A stretch of 64,000 nucleotides of DNA from Carex sylvatica (taxonomy: Eukaryota > Streptophyta > Magnoliopsida > Poales > Cyperaceae). Under the pieces are notes generated by a model, which searched no databases, was not told where the DNA came from, and worked only from the letters and a program-made list of their open reading frames with translations. Positions within the stretch are counted from its first letter, which is position 1. The number at the start of each line of letters is the position of its first letter. Below, in pieces: positions 10,880 through 21,694 of the stretch. The position numbers were made by a program, and so were the translations under genes. The stretch covers positions 581,442 to 645,441 of the forward strand of contig CAXKVR010000006.1 of the NCBI GenBank assembly GCA_964058845.1. Direction: 5' to 3'.

Positions 10880-11330
10880 TTTTTAATTAAGAGACGGATT
10901 ATAATGTCTGTCGGACGTTATAAGTCATAACAGTTTTTTTATATTTCAAAATCTGACAAATTCATTTACTATTGTCAATTTTTGTTTTGTTGTTCCTATT
11001 AATAAAAAAATGGGAATTGAATGGAACATTAATTCGGTGCGCCTATAAGTAGCAACGGGTTTGTATTCCGCATGTACTTTTGAGGTGCAATTTATATAAA
11101 CAAATGGTTCAAATTAATCTCAGTTAAACTAAACTCAATTCAGTATTTATGAAAATTCTAAGGGATCTAATTTGAAATTCATGCCAAGTTAAAAGAACGG
11201 TCTGATAGACATCAAACCTACTCTTGTCTGGTGTTTTAGAACGGATCTTATGAAGAAGGAAAAAAAAAAAAAGGGGAGACACAACAGCGTAGAGAAGTTA
11301 TTTTTTCTATAACTCGATTTAGGTGAGAAT
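10880..11330. repeat. Direct copy of sequence on the far side of the receptor gene
   Basis: Positions about 10898-11030 nearly match 1940-2045 (shared ATGTCTGTCGGACGTTATAA and the following 100 bases). Positions about 11283-11325 match 2080-2110. About 250 extra bases lie between the two blocks here. The two copies flank the receptor-like protein gene in the same orientation. Confidence 0.75.
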
Positions 11331-11410
11331 ATGTGAAAATAGTCTTTGAAATTATGTTAAAACTTTAATTGAAAAAAGTCAAAATTTTCAATTAAATATA
11401 TTTATTTAAA

Positions 11411-11743
11411 GAAGAGGGATCCACTTACAATATTTTATAATATGATTTTTGAAAGTCCAAAAGTCGATCCACACCGTTTGATCAAAATTATAAAATATGC
11501 TTAGAGATCGAATTTTATATATATTTTTTTATTTTTTATTTTTTATATTTATTAAGTATTTTATAAAATTATTATTTTAAGACCATTGAATTTTGTAACC
11601 ATCTTAATAAATAGTAAAATAGTTAAAAAAATATAAAATTTTATCTCCAAATATATTTTACAATTCTAGTTATATTGAACAATTTGAATCGATTGTTAAA
11701 TTTTTAAAAAATCGTATTATAAAATGTTGTAAGTGGATCCTCT
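11411..11743. mobile_element. Foldback MITE with 8-bp target duplication TATTTAAA
   Basis: The ends (GAAGAGGGATCCACTTAC and GTAAGTGGATCCTCT) are inverted copies, and the whole left half pairs with the right half. TATTTAAA flanks it at 11403-11410 and 11744-11751. It belongs to the foldback family also seen at 12578, 13530, 33581, 34475 and 46990-47480. Eight bases fits hAT; a Mutator-type nine is not excluded. Confidence 0.8.
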
Positions 11744-11940
11744 TATTTAAAATCTCTATTCGTTGTTCTTCTATATCCGAGGATTAAACTGAAGATTTTA
11801 TTATTTAATAAATATTACTTTTCAATTGTATCATTTTGTTTTTAAGTGGTTAAAAAGTTGCAACGGTTGCGTCCGTTTGATGTTAAAATGGCCGATTTTT
11901 TTATTGTTAGCATTTTAAAAGAATGAATACCCAAAGTTAT

Positions 11941-11942
<2 letters not shown>

Positions 11943-11981
<39 letters not shown>
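11943..11981. repeat. (TA)n microsatellite
   Basis: A long uninterrupted TA run with no coding support around it. Confidence 0.9.
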
Positions 11982-11983
<2 letters not shown>

Positions 11984-12072
11984 GTTGGTCTACTATTGTT
12001 TTTTTTATATATATACTGTTGGTCTACTATTGGATGGTACAATTTTGGTTTAACCATTGGTCTCTAAAAAGT

Positions 12073-12386
12073 CCGAAACTTTTATTTATACCATATTAAA
12101 AAAAAAATCGTATTTTGTGAGGATTTCAAAAAATACCAGGTCTGCAAGTCAATATGTGGTTTCATTTTTTTTGGGAGGAGAGGAAGGTTCATTGGCTTGG
12201 CTGTCTCCAAAAACCAAAAAATGTACTATAATATTAAATATATTTAGGTTTTTTAGGGACCTCCAAACCAATCTGTGACCCTCCAAAGATAGAACTGCAT
12301 ATTAGTTTGCAGGTCTTGGTATTTTTCAAAACCCCACAATTAGAGTGTTTTTTTTTTTTTTTTAATGGTATAAATAAAAATTTCCG
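12073..12386. mobile_element. Foldback element, second type
   Basis: The left arm (CTTTTATTTATACCAT, A run, then AAAATACCAGGTCTGCAA) is mirrored by the right arm (TTGCAGGTCTTGGTATTTTT, T run, ATGGTATAAATAAAAA). The element is about 314 bases with long imperfect inverted repeats. No target duplication was found. Confidence 0.6.
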
Positions 12387-12577
12387 CTAAAAGTCACCAG
12401 TTGGTTGGAATGCTAAATTTAATTAATTACAAACAAATCATTTATATTTATATTACATCAAAAGTTAAAAGACTAACCTCATCTAAATGTGGCTCCAATT
12501 TATTAAAAAAAAATTGAACCGTGCCTATTCAGTATTCAACACTAGCTAAAATTAATGCATATAAAGAGATGGGCTAT

Positions 12578-12956
12578 GAAGTAAAGCGACTATTTTATTT
12601 CTCACTTATATTTTACGATTTTAAAGTTCAAAACGTCGATCCGAACCGCTCAACATGATTTCCATATTGAAATGAGCTTGGAGACCAAATTTTATATTTT
12701 TTTGAATTTTTGTTACTATTTATTAAGCCACTTTGAAAATCGCCGATCCAGTGGTCCAAATTTTTTTATTGTTTTTACAGTTCACTCGGATTTTCAGATT
12801 TTCAAAATGGCTTAATAAATAGTAAAAAAATTTTAAAAAATGTAAATTTTAGTTTTCAAGCATATTTTATTATAAAGAACATGTTGAAAGGTTCAAATCA
12901 GCTATTTGAACTTTGAAAATGAAGATATTGTGTGAAGTATAAACATGTTTTACTTC
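12578..12956. mobile_element. Foldback MITE, common family
   Basis: The ends GAAGTAAAG and TTTTACTTC are inverted. The interior shares the family words (TCGATCCGAACCGCTCAACA, ACTATTTATTAAG, CTTAATAAATAGTAAAAA) in mirrored order. Boundaries are approximate. Confidence 0.65.
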
Positions 12957-13529
12957 GCAACTCACCGTAACCCATCTCTGCATATAAATTACCAATATTA
13001 TACACATAAAGTTAGCCAAAATAAATCTACAGCATTGTATGCCTATTTAATATTCCAATAAATTCCATCTACATTTTAACTCTTCAAGTCACATAATCAC
13101 AAAATATTAACGCGTACATCTGCATCAATTTTTGCGCTAAACAAAAATTATTTGCTTGTAATTAATTAAACAAAAACTTATGCACGGAACAATGTTGCTC
13201 GTGACACACCACATTATAGGAGAATGATATGATGCATGGCATCTCAAGATTCGTGTATTCTCTTTTTATGATCTATAAATTCTCTGATAAACACAGTGTC
13301 AAGTTCGTAACTCGGCAATGCTGAAAATTATATGTCGAATAAAATACAAATATGATTGCGAATAATTAATTTTTGATGTATAAATAATATATTAATGTAT
13401 TGATATTTTTAAAGCAAATGACAAATTATAAATTGGTTAAATTATACAAATATTAATCCCATATTATTTGGTAAAATTCGTTAAATTGCAATAATATGTA
13501 CATTAGAAGAATGCTTTAAAAATACTACA

Positions 13530-13850
13530 AAAATTACACTCTATATTTTCAAAGTTTTCAAAATCCAAACAATCAATTCAAACTGTCTAACAAGATGGAA
13601 GTTCATGTAGATCAAATTTTATAATTTTTTGATTATTTTTTTACTATTTATTAAGTATTTTACAAAATCATTGCTAACAGACCATTTAATTTTTGTACTC
13701 ATCTTAATAAATAGTAAAAAATTAAAAAAAAAAAAAATTTAATCTGCAAGCATATTTTAATATATCTATCATGTTGAACGGTTTGGATCGATTGTTTGAA
13801 CTTTGAAAATATAAAATATAATTCGGTGTTATAAAAAAAGAGTATAAGTG
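13530..13850. mobile_element. Foldback MITE, common family
   Basis: It carries the same mirrored family words: ACTATTTATTAAGTATTTTA on the left, CTTAATAAATAGTAAAAA on the right, and TTGAACGGTTTGGATCGATT near the right end. The edges are degraded. Confidence 0.6.
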
Positions 13851-15582
13851 AATCTCTCCTTATAGGAAAAAAGCAGAATTTTTTTTTTAAAAAGAATGAG
13901 GAATGGAAAAAAGTAGAAGGATGCGTTGAAAGTAATTTACAACTAGTCAGACGAATTATTTGGAGCAGAACACAAATAATTTACATTTAATCCGTGAATT
14001 AACGAATAATTCACAAATTATGGAATTAGAAATCTCTATGTTTTTTTTGGGGGTTAAAATACATACAATTTGCGAATTAATAGCAATTTTTAATACAACA
14101 GATCCGAATCTGCTGTAATTCGAGACCAGTGAACAGTGATCTTGAAATCTCTGCAAACTAAATCTAGTCATCAAATTGTTTCGAGATGCGTGCACAGAAA
14201 AATCAACTATTTTGAGATGTGTTCTAAAAAAAATTAACTACTAGATTCGAAATTGCAGAAATTTCAGAATACTATACATTGAATTAGGAATTGCAGTAGA
14301 TTTATTTTCTTTGTTAAACTCAAGCATTAATGCAGATGATATAAATTCCCTCAATAAAAATAAAATAAAATGATATGAATTCCAAAGTAGTCATTCGGAA
14401 CAATTGCAGAATCCATATCACCTGATGTAACATAACATCATGAAATGATATACTAGGAGTCTATTTACCATTCAATATATGTAACGCAAGGTACGTATCT
14501 TTTTATACATTGTTAATAGCATTCGTTATTTTTGTTACATCTCAAATAATTAATAAGAATTATTTGGCATTTATAGTGGATGATGCTAGAGAAATATTCT
14601 CTGCATCATGTCAGATAAAATAATCTCAAATCCTATATCTTTAGATGTTCATGTTGTCAATTATAACCCAGAAGTATTTATCTGTCTTCGCATAATGAAC
14701 ATGCAACCCACAAGAGGAAATGAGTGAGAAATAATTTAATAAATTATTTCTCAGTACTGATTGCCACTCAGATTATTGAATTCGAAGAAAATTCATATTC
14801 ATAATGAAATTACCGCACGAGAAACAAGCAATTCATTTCATAATGACGAATGCAATTTTTAGTCTAGTAACACAAATAAATTATAATTCTAAGAATCTTA
14901 TCAGAATAAATGGTTTAGGTCAAAATCTTTTAAACCATAAAATTTGATAACGTTTGATTTCCTAACTTTACAATTTCTAGTCTAGTAACACAAACATATA
15001 GCATCTGACTTGCCGTTGCAGATGCCATCCAACAACCTAGTATGCCTTTTCACATGATATATATATGTCGTATTAGGCTTATACTATTCTTTAGTAATTT
15101 TTTTAAATGTATGTCCAGTAAATCACTAATAAAGATATTCAAAATTTGTTCATAGCAAATCATTGAAGTGTAATTACTCGCAATTGACAAAAATAACTAA
15201 TAAAGATATTCAAAATTTAGTGCCTCTTCATAGTATTATGAGGAGCTGTAATATAATATTTTCACGAATTGCTTTTTTTTTTTGGCCAAATATAGTTGTA
15301 ACCGACATTATTTTCAATAACATTTGTCTTTATTAACATGGCATGTATCTTATTGCTTCACGCGGGATGCATTTCCTAAATATGATATACATGAGTAATG
15401 TAGTATCAAATCATTTATAATGGAGAAGTTGTCTTTAAAATGTATCAATCTTAGTATACTAAATATGATTTTTAAGTTTTGTTTATGAATTGACATTAAT
15501 AATAAAAAAATTATATTTTGTTTCTTTTTCGGTTTATGATGTTGGAGAAAATTGCATATTTGTTAAACATCTTTAATACGTT
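13851..15582. other. Gene-free AT-rich stretch
   Basis: No gene is recognised. Small direct repeats occur, for example CTAGTAACACAAA at about 14863 and 14985, and AATAAAGATATTCAAAATTT at about 15128 and 15198. They have no clear meaning. Confidence 0.4.
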
Positions 15583-15705
15583 TACGAGGAGGAGGCCGCC
15601 TTATCCGAGGAGGTCCCGAACGGAGAGGACCCACCTGGCCCTATGTATGGTCCTGTGATCGATCCAAATTTGTTCAAGGATTTATACGAAGCAATGGAGA
15701 GATAG
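15583..15705 (+). pseudogene. Coding remnant of about 41 codons, unidentified
   Basis: A frame much more GC-rich than its surroundings reads EEEAALSEEVPNGEDPPGPM, continues through about 18 more codons (DPNLFKDLYEAMER) and ends in TAG at 15703-15705. A stop lies a few codons upstream and no splice acceptor is evident. It looks like the 3' end of a captured gene or transposon exon. I do not recognise the parent. Confidence 0.35.
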
Positions 15706-16012
15706 GGTTCAGATCATGGTTTTTTTCCTTCCAATGAATTGTAGTTGGAGCCTAGTTTGTTGTTAGGGTTCAGATCATGGTTTTTTTCCTTCCAATAAAT
15801 TGTAGTTGGAGCCTAGTTTGTTGTTAGGGTTCAGATCATGGTTTTTTTCCTTCCAATAAATTGTAGTTGGAGCCTAGTTTGTTGTTAGGGTTCAGATCAT
15901 GGTTTTTTTCCTTCCAATAAATTGTAGTTGGAGCCTAGTTTGTTGTTAGGGTTCAGATTATGGTTTTTTTTACTTCCAATGAATTGTAGTTGGAGCATAG
16001 TTCGTTGTTAGT
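15705..16012. repeat. 61-bp tandem repeat, five units
   Basis: Units beginning GGGTTCAGATCATGG start at 15705, 15766, 15827, 15888 and 15949, exactly 61 apart. The first four are almost identical and the last is diverged. The array starts immediately at the stop codon of the coding remnant, so a former 3' UTR segment appears to have been amplified. Confidence 0.92.
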
Positions 16013-18344
16013 TGTTATGCGTTATTTTTTTCATACATTCGTTATGTTTCTTTGTTATGTATTGATGTTATGTTATGAATTCTGATAATGATTTTGGCTT
16101 CTTGGCTTCTTGGCTTCTTGATTTTGATGATTTTAAAAATTTCTTTTGTTTACAATAAGTATTATATGCGCAATATATAAGACATTGGCAAATGTAATAA
16201 CAATTAATTCCGATATATACTTTAGACCTACATTCTACTAATACATTGGTTTAGTTAACAGACAATAAAAGCAAATGTAATGGTATTGACAAAAATAAAA
16301 GCAATGTAATTACAAATTTCAATGACTGATAGCACCATTACTCACTAAATAATTGTAATATGAATTCGTGAGTAATTAATATTATTAATTGTCAATTAAA
16401 TTATGATATACTTTAGACCTACATAATAACATCGATTAACTTAACAATAAATGTAGCGAATTACTAAAGAAGACTACATTCATTTGATAAAGTACACATT
16501 TAGTATTCTAAGATTAAATTACTAAAGAGTAATATAACACTTTAGTAATTATGAACTCAATACAATTATGAACAATTGCTAAGATTAAAAAATAATATTT
16601 AGTAATTGTGAACTACTAAAGACTTTAATAATTAACAATTATGAACAATTACTAAGACTTTAATAATTAACAATTACTAAAGTGTGCTAAATTTCAATGT
16701 AATAACAATTATTTCGCCACACGCGGTTTGAGATTATAGAATTGTATTGACAATAGTATATATGTTAACAATTGTATTTAGTAATTGTTAACAATACAAA
16801 TGTATATATCATAATTAATTGTATTTAGAAATTGTTCATAATGCTAGGAATGTAGGTCTAAGGTACATTTAGCAATTAAACAAATTAATCTAATACAATT
16901 ATTTATGAGTAATTTCAACTATGAAACTTTGATTTCCCTCATAATACTATGTTAACTAAACCAATGTGTAGTTCCATAGAAAATTGGTTTTGTTTAATTG
17001 TAAATATACTATGAATTAAAATATCATCTTGAAACTACAATATTGTGTAGTATGTCAACAATTGATTGTAGTTTCAAAGTTCAAACATGTGATCAGTTTC
17101 AACTTTAGTTATTTAGTCGTATTTAACCACGTACAACAATGGAGGAAGAAAAAAAATGTTAGCGAACAGTTAAGAGTGGCGGAAAAGAAAGGAAAATAAT
17201 GTTTTAATGAAAAGTGGGATCCGCTTGTTAGCGACACTGTATATGAACAACATCCAATACATTTAATATTAAAATATACAAAACCTGACTAAATCAATAG
17301 AAAAGCAACACTTAAGACGTCCTTGGTTATTGATTTATTAGATTTGAATCTAGAGAAAAATCACTTTTGGAGAGATCCCATAATAGAAAGTAATTAAGAA
17401 GATTAAATATAACAATGCATGTGCCTCATATATACCATCTAGTACTATTAAGAGATGCGATGGTTAACCTAAAATATTGGTTGTGCAAGGGAAAAGAAAA
17501 ATAACAAATATTGTCAAGAAATGCGATGTAGAACCTAAATTGGTTGAGCAAGATATAAAAAAATAATAAATAAAGAAGAAAATGCAGCAGCTTTGCTGCT
17601 TAAGGATGGAAAAAAAAGCACAAAATATTAATTAAACCTTAAGTTTTGTTGAAGCAAATATTTGTAATTTGTATATCGGTAGAAATTGGTCCACCAGTGA
17701 GGAATTAGTATAGCTAGCAAACATAAGATCTTAAGAGGAAAAATTGCATCTTGAAGTTTAAAAGCTTCAAACTAATAAGGGAAATTTTACCATTGAGAAG
17801 GCGATGGTTTTTTAATATGATATGGTGAAAGTAGGAATATGGTATTGAGGAGGCATTAATTTGTTATTTGGATCTAATAGGGTGATTAATTAATTGGGAA
17901 ATTTTTATGGGGATGGAGTGGGAATATAGGAGTTGAAATTAAGTACTCTATTTTTACATTTTGGTTTATGTTGGATTTATGTTTTGATTAATAATGCATT
18001 AATTTGCAGGAGTCTTTTCATTGTGTTCAATAATCTACCAAATTTATAATATTGTTGAGTTGTAAAACATTACTTCGATCACAGTGTCCGAAAAGCTTTA
18101 CAGTGCATACTTTTGCAACTTACAGATTTGTGTTTCTAAAAATTCTCTAATTTCAACCATGCCTGAGATTTTAAATACTACCAAGGAAAAATCTCAATTT
18201 CATAAAATTCACATATAAAGCCACCCAATTTGTAATGCTGAGTTGCAAAAGATCAGTTGACAGCGTGTCAAAGCATTAATTGTGCATATGCAGTAATTAT
18301 GTACCTTGTTTTTAGCTTCTCTCGAATTGATGCTCTGTCATTTA
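16013..18344. other. Gene-free AT-rich stretch with weak inverted repeats
   Basis: A short TTGGCTTC array lies at about 16098-16125. Positions 16200-16265 (TTTAGACCTACATTCTAC, CATTGGTTTAGTTAAC) have partial inverted matches at about 16850-16870 and 16945-16975, and a direct match at about 16405. This suggests a decayed foldback element. No gene is seen. Confidence 0.4.
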
Positions 18345-18503
18345 GGGTCTGTTTAGCTGCTTTTCAAAAAATATTATTCATGTGGAAAAAATAAAATTTA
18401 TTCATATTGAATTTTTTTTTTTCCACGTGAACAGTAAATTTCAGTTCAAAAATTTTGCATTCCTATTTCTATTCTCATTTCCTCTGTGCAACCAAACAGG
18501 CCC
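18345..18503. mobile_element. Tourist-like (PIF/Harbinger) MITE with TTA target duplication
   Basis: The 159-base element starts GGGTCTGTTTAGCTG and ends AACCAAACAGGCCC, which are inverted copies. It is flanked by TTA on both sides (18342-18344, 18504-18506). Three-base TTA duplications and GGGCCTGTTTGG-type ends are the hallmark of Tourist MITEs. An ORF at 18382-18630 overlaps it by chance. Confidence 0.8.
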
Positions 18504-20482
18504 TTATGTTCGTTGTTGTTGTGGTCATCGATCAGCTGAGTTTCAGAACTGCAAGAAAAAATTAGTAGTAGCCATGAGAAAAAAAATTATTGCTGGAAAG
18601 ATTGATGTGATGTGTTTTTTGTTGTTGTAAGCTGGTTACATATACATTTTACTATTTTATACGAATCTCTACAACTACTGTGCTCTATTTTTACTAAAAA
18701 AAAGAGAAAAAAAATAAATTTTACATTTCTACATCAAAACTTATCCGTAAGTGAAGAGATGTACTAACCATTACTTTGTTTATGCTAATTTTCCAATGAT
18801 TCTGCAACTTTTGAATGAAGTTGGTTTGAAACATTAAAAAATACTACATTTGAATTTTAGTAGCTTCTTTTCATAATTTGAAGTCGGTGTTGTTGGTGGA
18901 TGAGGTGACACTGTTTTTGTTGTTAATCGTGTAAAAAAATGCATCGTGAAATTAATACTAAATGCATTATTCTAATTCGTTATTGGGATTAAACTCAAAA
19001 ACTAAAATATATAGTCGTAAGATAGAAATTTACAAACACGTCCTAAGAAATACTTAATATTATATTTGCATGAACAAATTCTTTATATTTTTACTTACAA
19101 CTAATGCTTAAATGTTAAATTAATGAGAAAAACAATTACCTCAAAGATTATACAAACTGCAGAAAAGAGCACTGCTTAACTCTTAACAATCAAGCTCAAG
19201 GGCGAATCTTAGTGTATTGAAAAGGTGGCTAAGCCACCCCGATAATTTTAAAATTTTAGTTATATATATTGAAATTTAATTAAATTTTATTTTTTTCAAA
19301 ACTTTTTATATAGTTCAGTCCTTCTCAATAATAATTAAATGTTTACTTGTAGTCTAGTAGTTAGAACTTTATTTTGTAGTTGAGAAGTATTGGGTTCAAA
19401 TTTCACTCACCACATTTATACATTTTAATTTTCAGCCCCTTCTATCAAAGTTTTATAATTCCGCCCCTGATTACAAGGAACGGAATTGTCAAAACAAATA
19501 TAAGAAAGAATTAATTAGTTTTGAACTCCATCTACCCAACTCAGCCAACAGCACCAGAGAGCATTTCTCAACTATATACATACAACCCAGCAATTACAAA
19601 AGGATTTTTTATTAAGCAATTCTTTCCAATAATTGCTAAATAAACAATAGCCATACAACCCAGCAATTACAAAAATAATTAACACATCAGCATAAGCAAT
19701 TCATAAGCAATCACTGTTGGAGATGCTCTTAGATTTGTCCACTATATACTTAGAACTCATTAAATCGATAAAAATATTTCATGACAAAATATTTGTAGCT
19801 CTCGGGAAAAGTTGACAGTTTTTTTAACCATAAATATATCAAGATTTCATCCACAAAATAAATGAACACAAGTATAAATTAATGTACAAGCAACACAGAA
19901 CTAATTTGTTTTTCTCTCTTTATATATTTAATTAGGCCATGTATTTATTGTTATTTTCTAAATATTATGGGCTCTCTTTATGTACGTCTCATCTAAATTA
20001 ATTTGGTCTTCCTTGTAAGACACAAGAAATATTGCTAATGACTTTATGATAAATAAAATATTCTTTTATAAATATCACATTGTTCTAATTCATACTCTGA
20101 GTTAGTGTATCATTATTTGTAAGCGAACAAAAAGTTATTCATAAATATCTTATTGAAAAAAAAAATGAATAATTAGACAATTGAATAAACAAATTTCATT
20201 TAAAAAATGATCTTGTTCAGGTTACAAAACTTACAAATTAAATTGATAAATTTTCGACAGACGATTGTTCATAAATTTTAATGGAAATATATCTCTGTTT
20301 AGAACAGTACCGTTCGTTCAATCAGAATCTGCACGAATATTAAAGAAACACTGTGTGTTTTGGATTAGTTCGAATTTTGATCGGACGGTCCGTATCTAAA
20401 GAGAACGTCCCACTGCGAACAAATCATAAAAGCATCAAACCAACAAGTCCGACAACGAATTCTGCAATTAGGCGGAGGGTTT
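18504..20482. other. Gene-free stretch with possible old transposon pieces
   Basis: No gene is seen. Positions about 19200-19470 (AAGCCACCCC ... CGCCCCTGA) resemble non-coding ends of plant hAT or similar elements. Positions about 19557-19735 hold two copies of ACAACCCAGCAATTACAAAA and a MITE-like right end. Neither has a clear target duplication. Confidence 0.35.
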
Positions 20483-20645
20483 GAGGAGTTCCGACTTCCT
20501 GAAGTAACCCAATTTTTGTGTTTAGATCCAGACCGTCAGATTAAACGGACCCGTGCGCTCTACATTGGACCGGATTGACCCGATTCGAATCGGACGGTCT
20601 GGATCTAAACTAAAAAATTGAGTTACTTAAGGGAATCCGGACCCT
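20483..20645. mobile_element. MITE with terminal inverted repeats of about 58 bp
   Basis: The left arm (GAGTTCCGACTTCCTGAAG ... TTTAGATCCAGACCGTC) is mirrored by the right arm (GACGGTCTGGATCTAAAC ... GGAATCCGGACCCTC), leaving a central loop of about 50 bases. It abuts the VPS16-upstream MITE. No target duplication was identified. Confidence 0.7.
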
Positions 20646-20655
20646 CGTAGTACCC

Positions 20656-21360
20656 GAGTAGGGGTGTAAACGAGCTGGTTCGGGCCGAGCTGGGCCTTAG
20701 CTCGGCTCGTTTATTTTGGCCTAAGCCTGGATCGAGCGAGCTGGACTTAGGTCACCCGAGCTAAAAACTCCTGGCTCGCTCGTGACAAGCTAGCTGACGA
20801 GCTGGCTCGCTGGACTTTATTAAACTACTATTATACAAATTAAAAAATATAAAAATAAGAAAGCCCATTTAAAAAAATTAAGAAATCGTCTAGCAGACAC
20901 ATCTTCAAGTAACTAAAGTCCATATCCTTTCTTTCTAGACCAAAAATACATCAATTTTGCATAATTACGTCTTTGAAAATGGAACTAGACTTAAAATTAT
21001 ACGGGGTTAAACCCTAAATCCACTATAGCTTAACGAGCCGAGCTGACCCTCGGCTCAGCTCGTTTATTTTGGCCTGAGCTAGAACCGAGCTGGCTCGTTA
21101 AGAGCTCGGTCCACTACCGAGCGAGCTGTTAGCGAGCGAGCTAGAGCCGAGCCGCAAGCTTTTTTGACAGCCCTATACCCGAGTGTGTATCCTCTGAGAT
21201 ATTTCAACTTTTGCGTGACCGACGTGTCCGGTGCCTATTCGGGGTGATGTAGGGAGTCAGTATTATTTGTGCTTTGAGATTCGTGTAGAACGTATTTAAA
21301 CGGTTGCGATTTTCCATAAAGTCGCGCAAAGTTTGAGATATCTCAGAGGATACGAATTCC
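20656..21360. mobile_element. MITE directly upstream of VPS16, carrying a nested hAT element
   Basis: The ends GTATCCTCTGAGATATTTCA (left) and TGAGATATCTCAGAGGATAC (right) are inverted copies extending about 33 bases. A nine-base direct repeat, GTAGTACCC, flanks the composite at 20647-20655 and 21361-21369, which fits a Mutator-type duplication. A hAT element (20659-21175) sits three bases inside the left end. Without it the MITE is about 180 bases. A relative lies at 2891-3059. The right edge is 334 bases from the VPS16 ATG, so it is in or next to the promoter. Confidence 0.72.
20659..21175. mobile_element. Non-autonomous hAT element with 8-bp duplication TACCCGAG
   Basis: The 517-base element starts TAGGGGTGTAAACGAG and ends TTTTTGACAGCCCTA, the inverse of TAGGGCTGTCAAAAA. 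TACCCGAG occurs at 20651-20658 and 21176-21183. Subterminal regions are filled with GAGCTGGCTCG and GAGCGAGC words on both sides. There is no transposase frame. Confidence 0.88.
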
Positions 21361-21694
21361 GTAGTACCCGTTCCCTTTTTCTTTTTTTCTTCACTTCGGC
21401 AGAGAACAACTGCGATCGGAACAGTAGAAGGTTGCTTTTGGGACACCGCCTCGCGCCAATTTTTGTCAAATCAATTCTCGCCAAATTTTATGGTTTTTCA
21501 CGGGAATTCGGGAGCTAAAATTTCTCTCCAAATCTCGTCAAAGAAATCAATTTCAGTAGGAGATTTGAGAATTCGTTAATTCCGTTCCCTGTTTTACCTC
21601 TGTCAATTAATCTCGAGGCCTTCTGCGACTTGCTTCAATTTCTTCTGTCCCAAACTGATCTTCGCAATTCTCCGGAAAACCATAAACCTCAGCC
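21361..21694 (+). promoter_or_regulatory. VPS16 promoter-proximal region and 5' leader
   Basis: It contains a pyrimidine-rich tract at about 21370-21395 and no obvious TATA box. It is bounded on the left by the MITE. The transcription start cannot be placed from sequence alone. Confidence 0.4.

Noticed and set aside
15705..16012. A CRISPR-like array
   Set aside because: The 61-bp units are contiguous with no variable spacers; it is an ordinary minisatellite in a plant genome.
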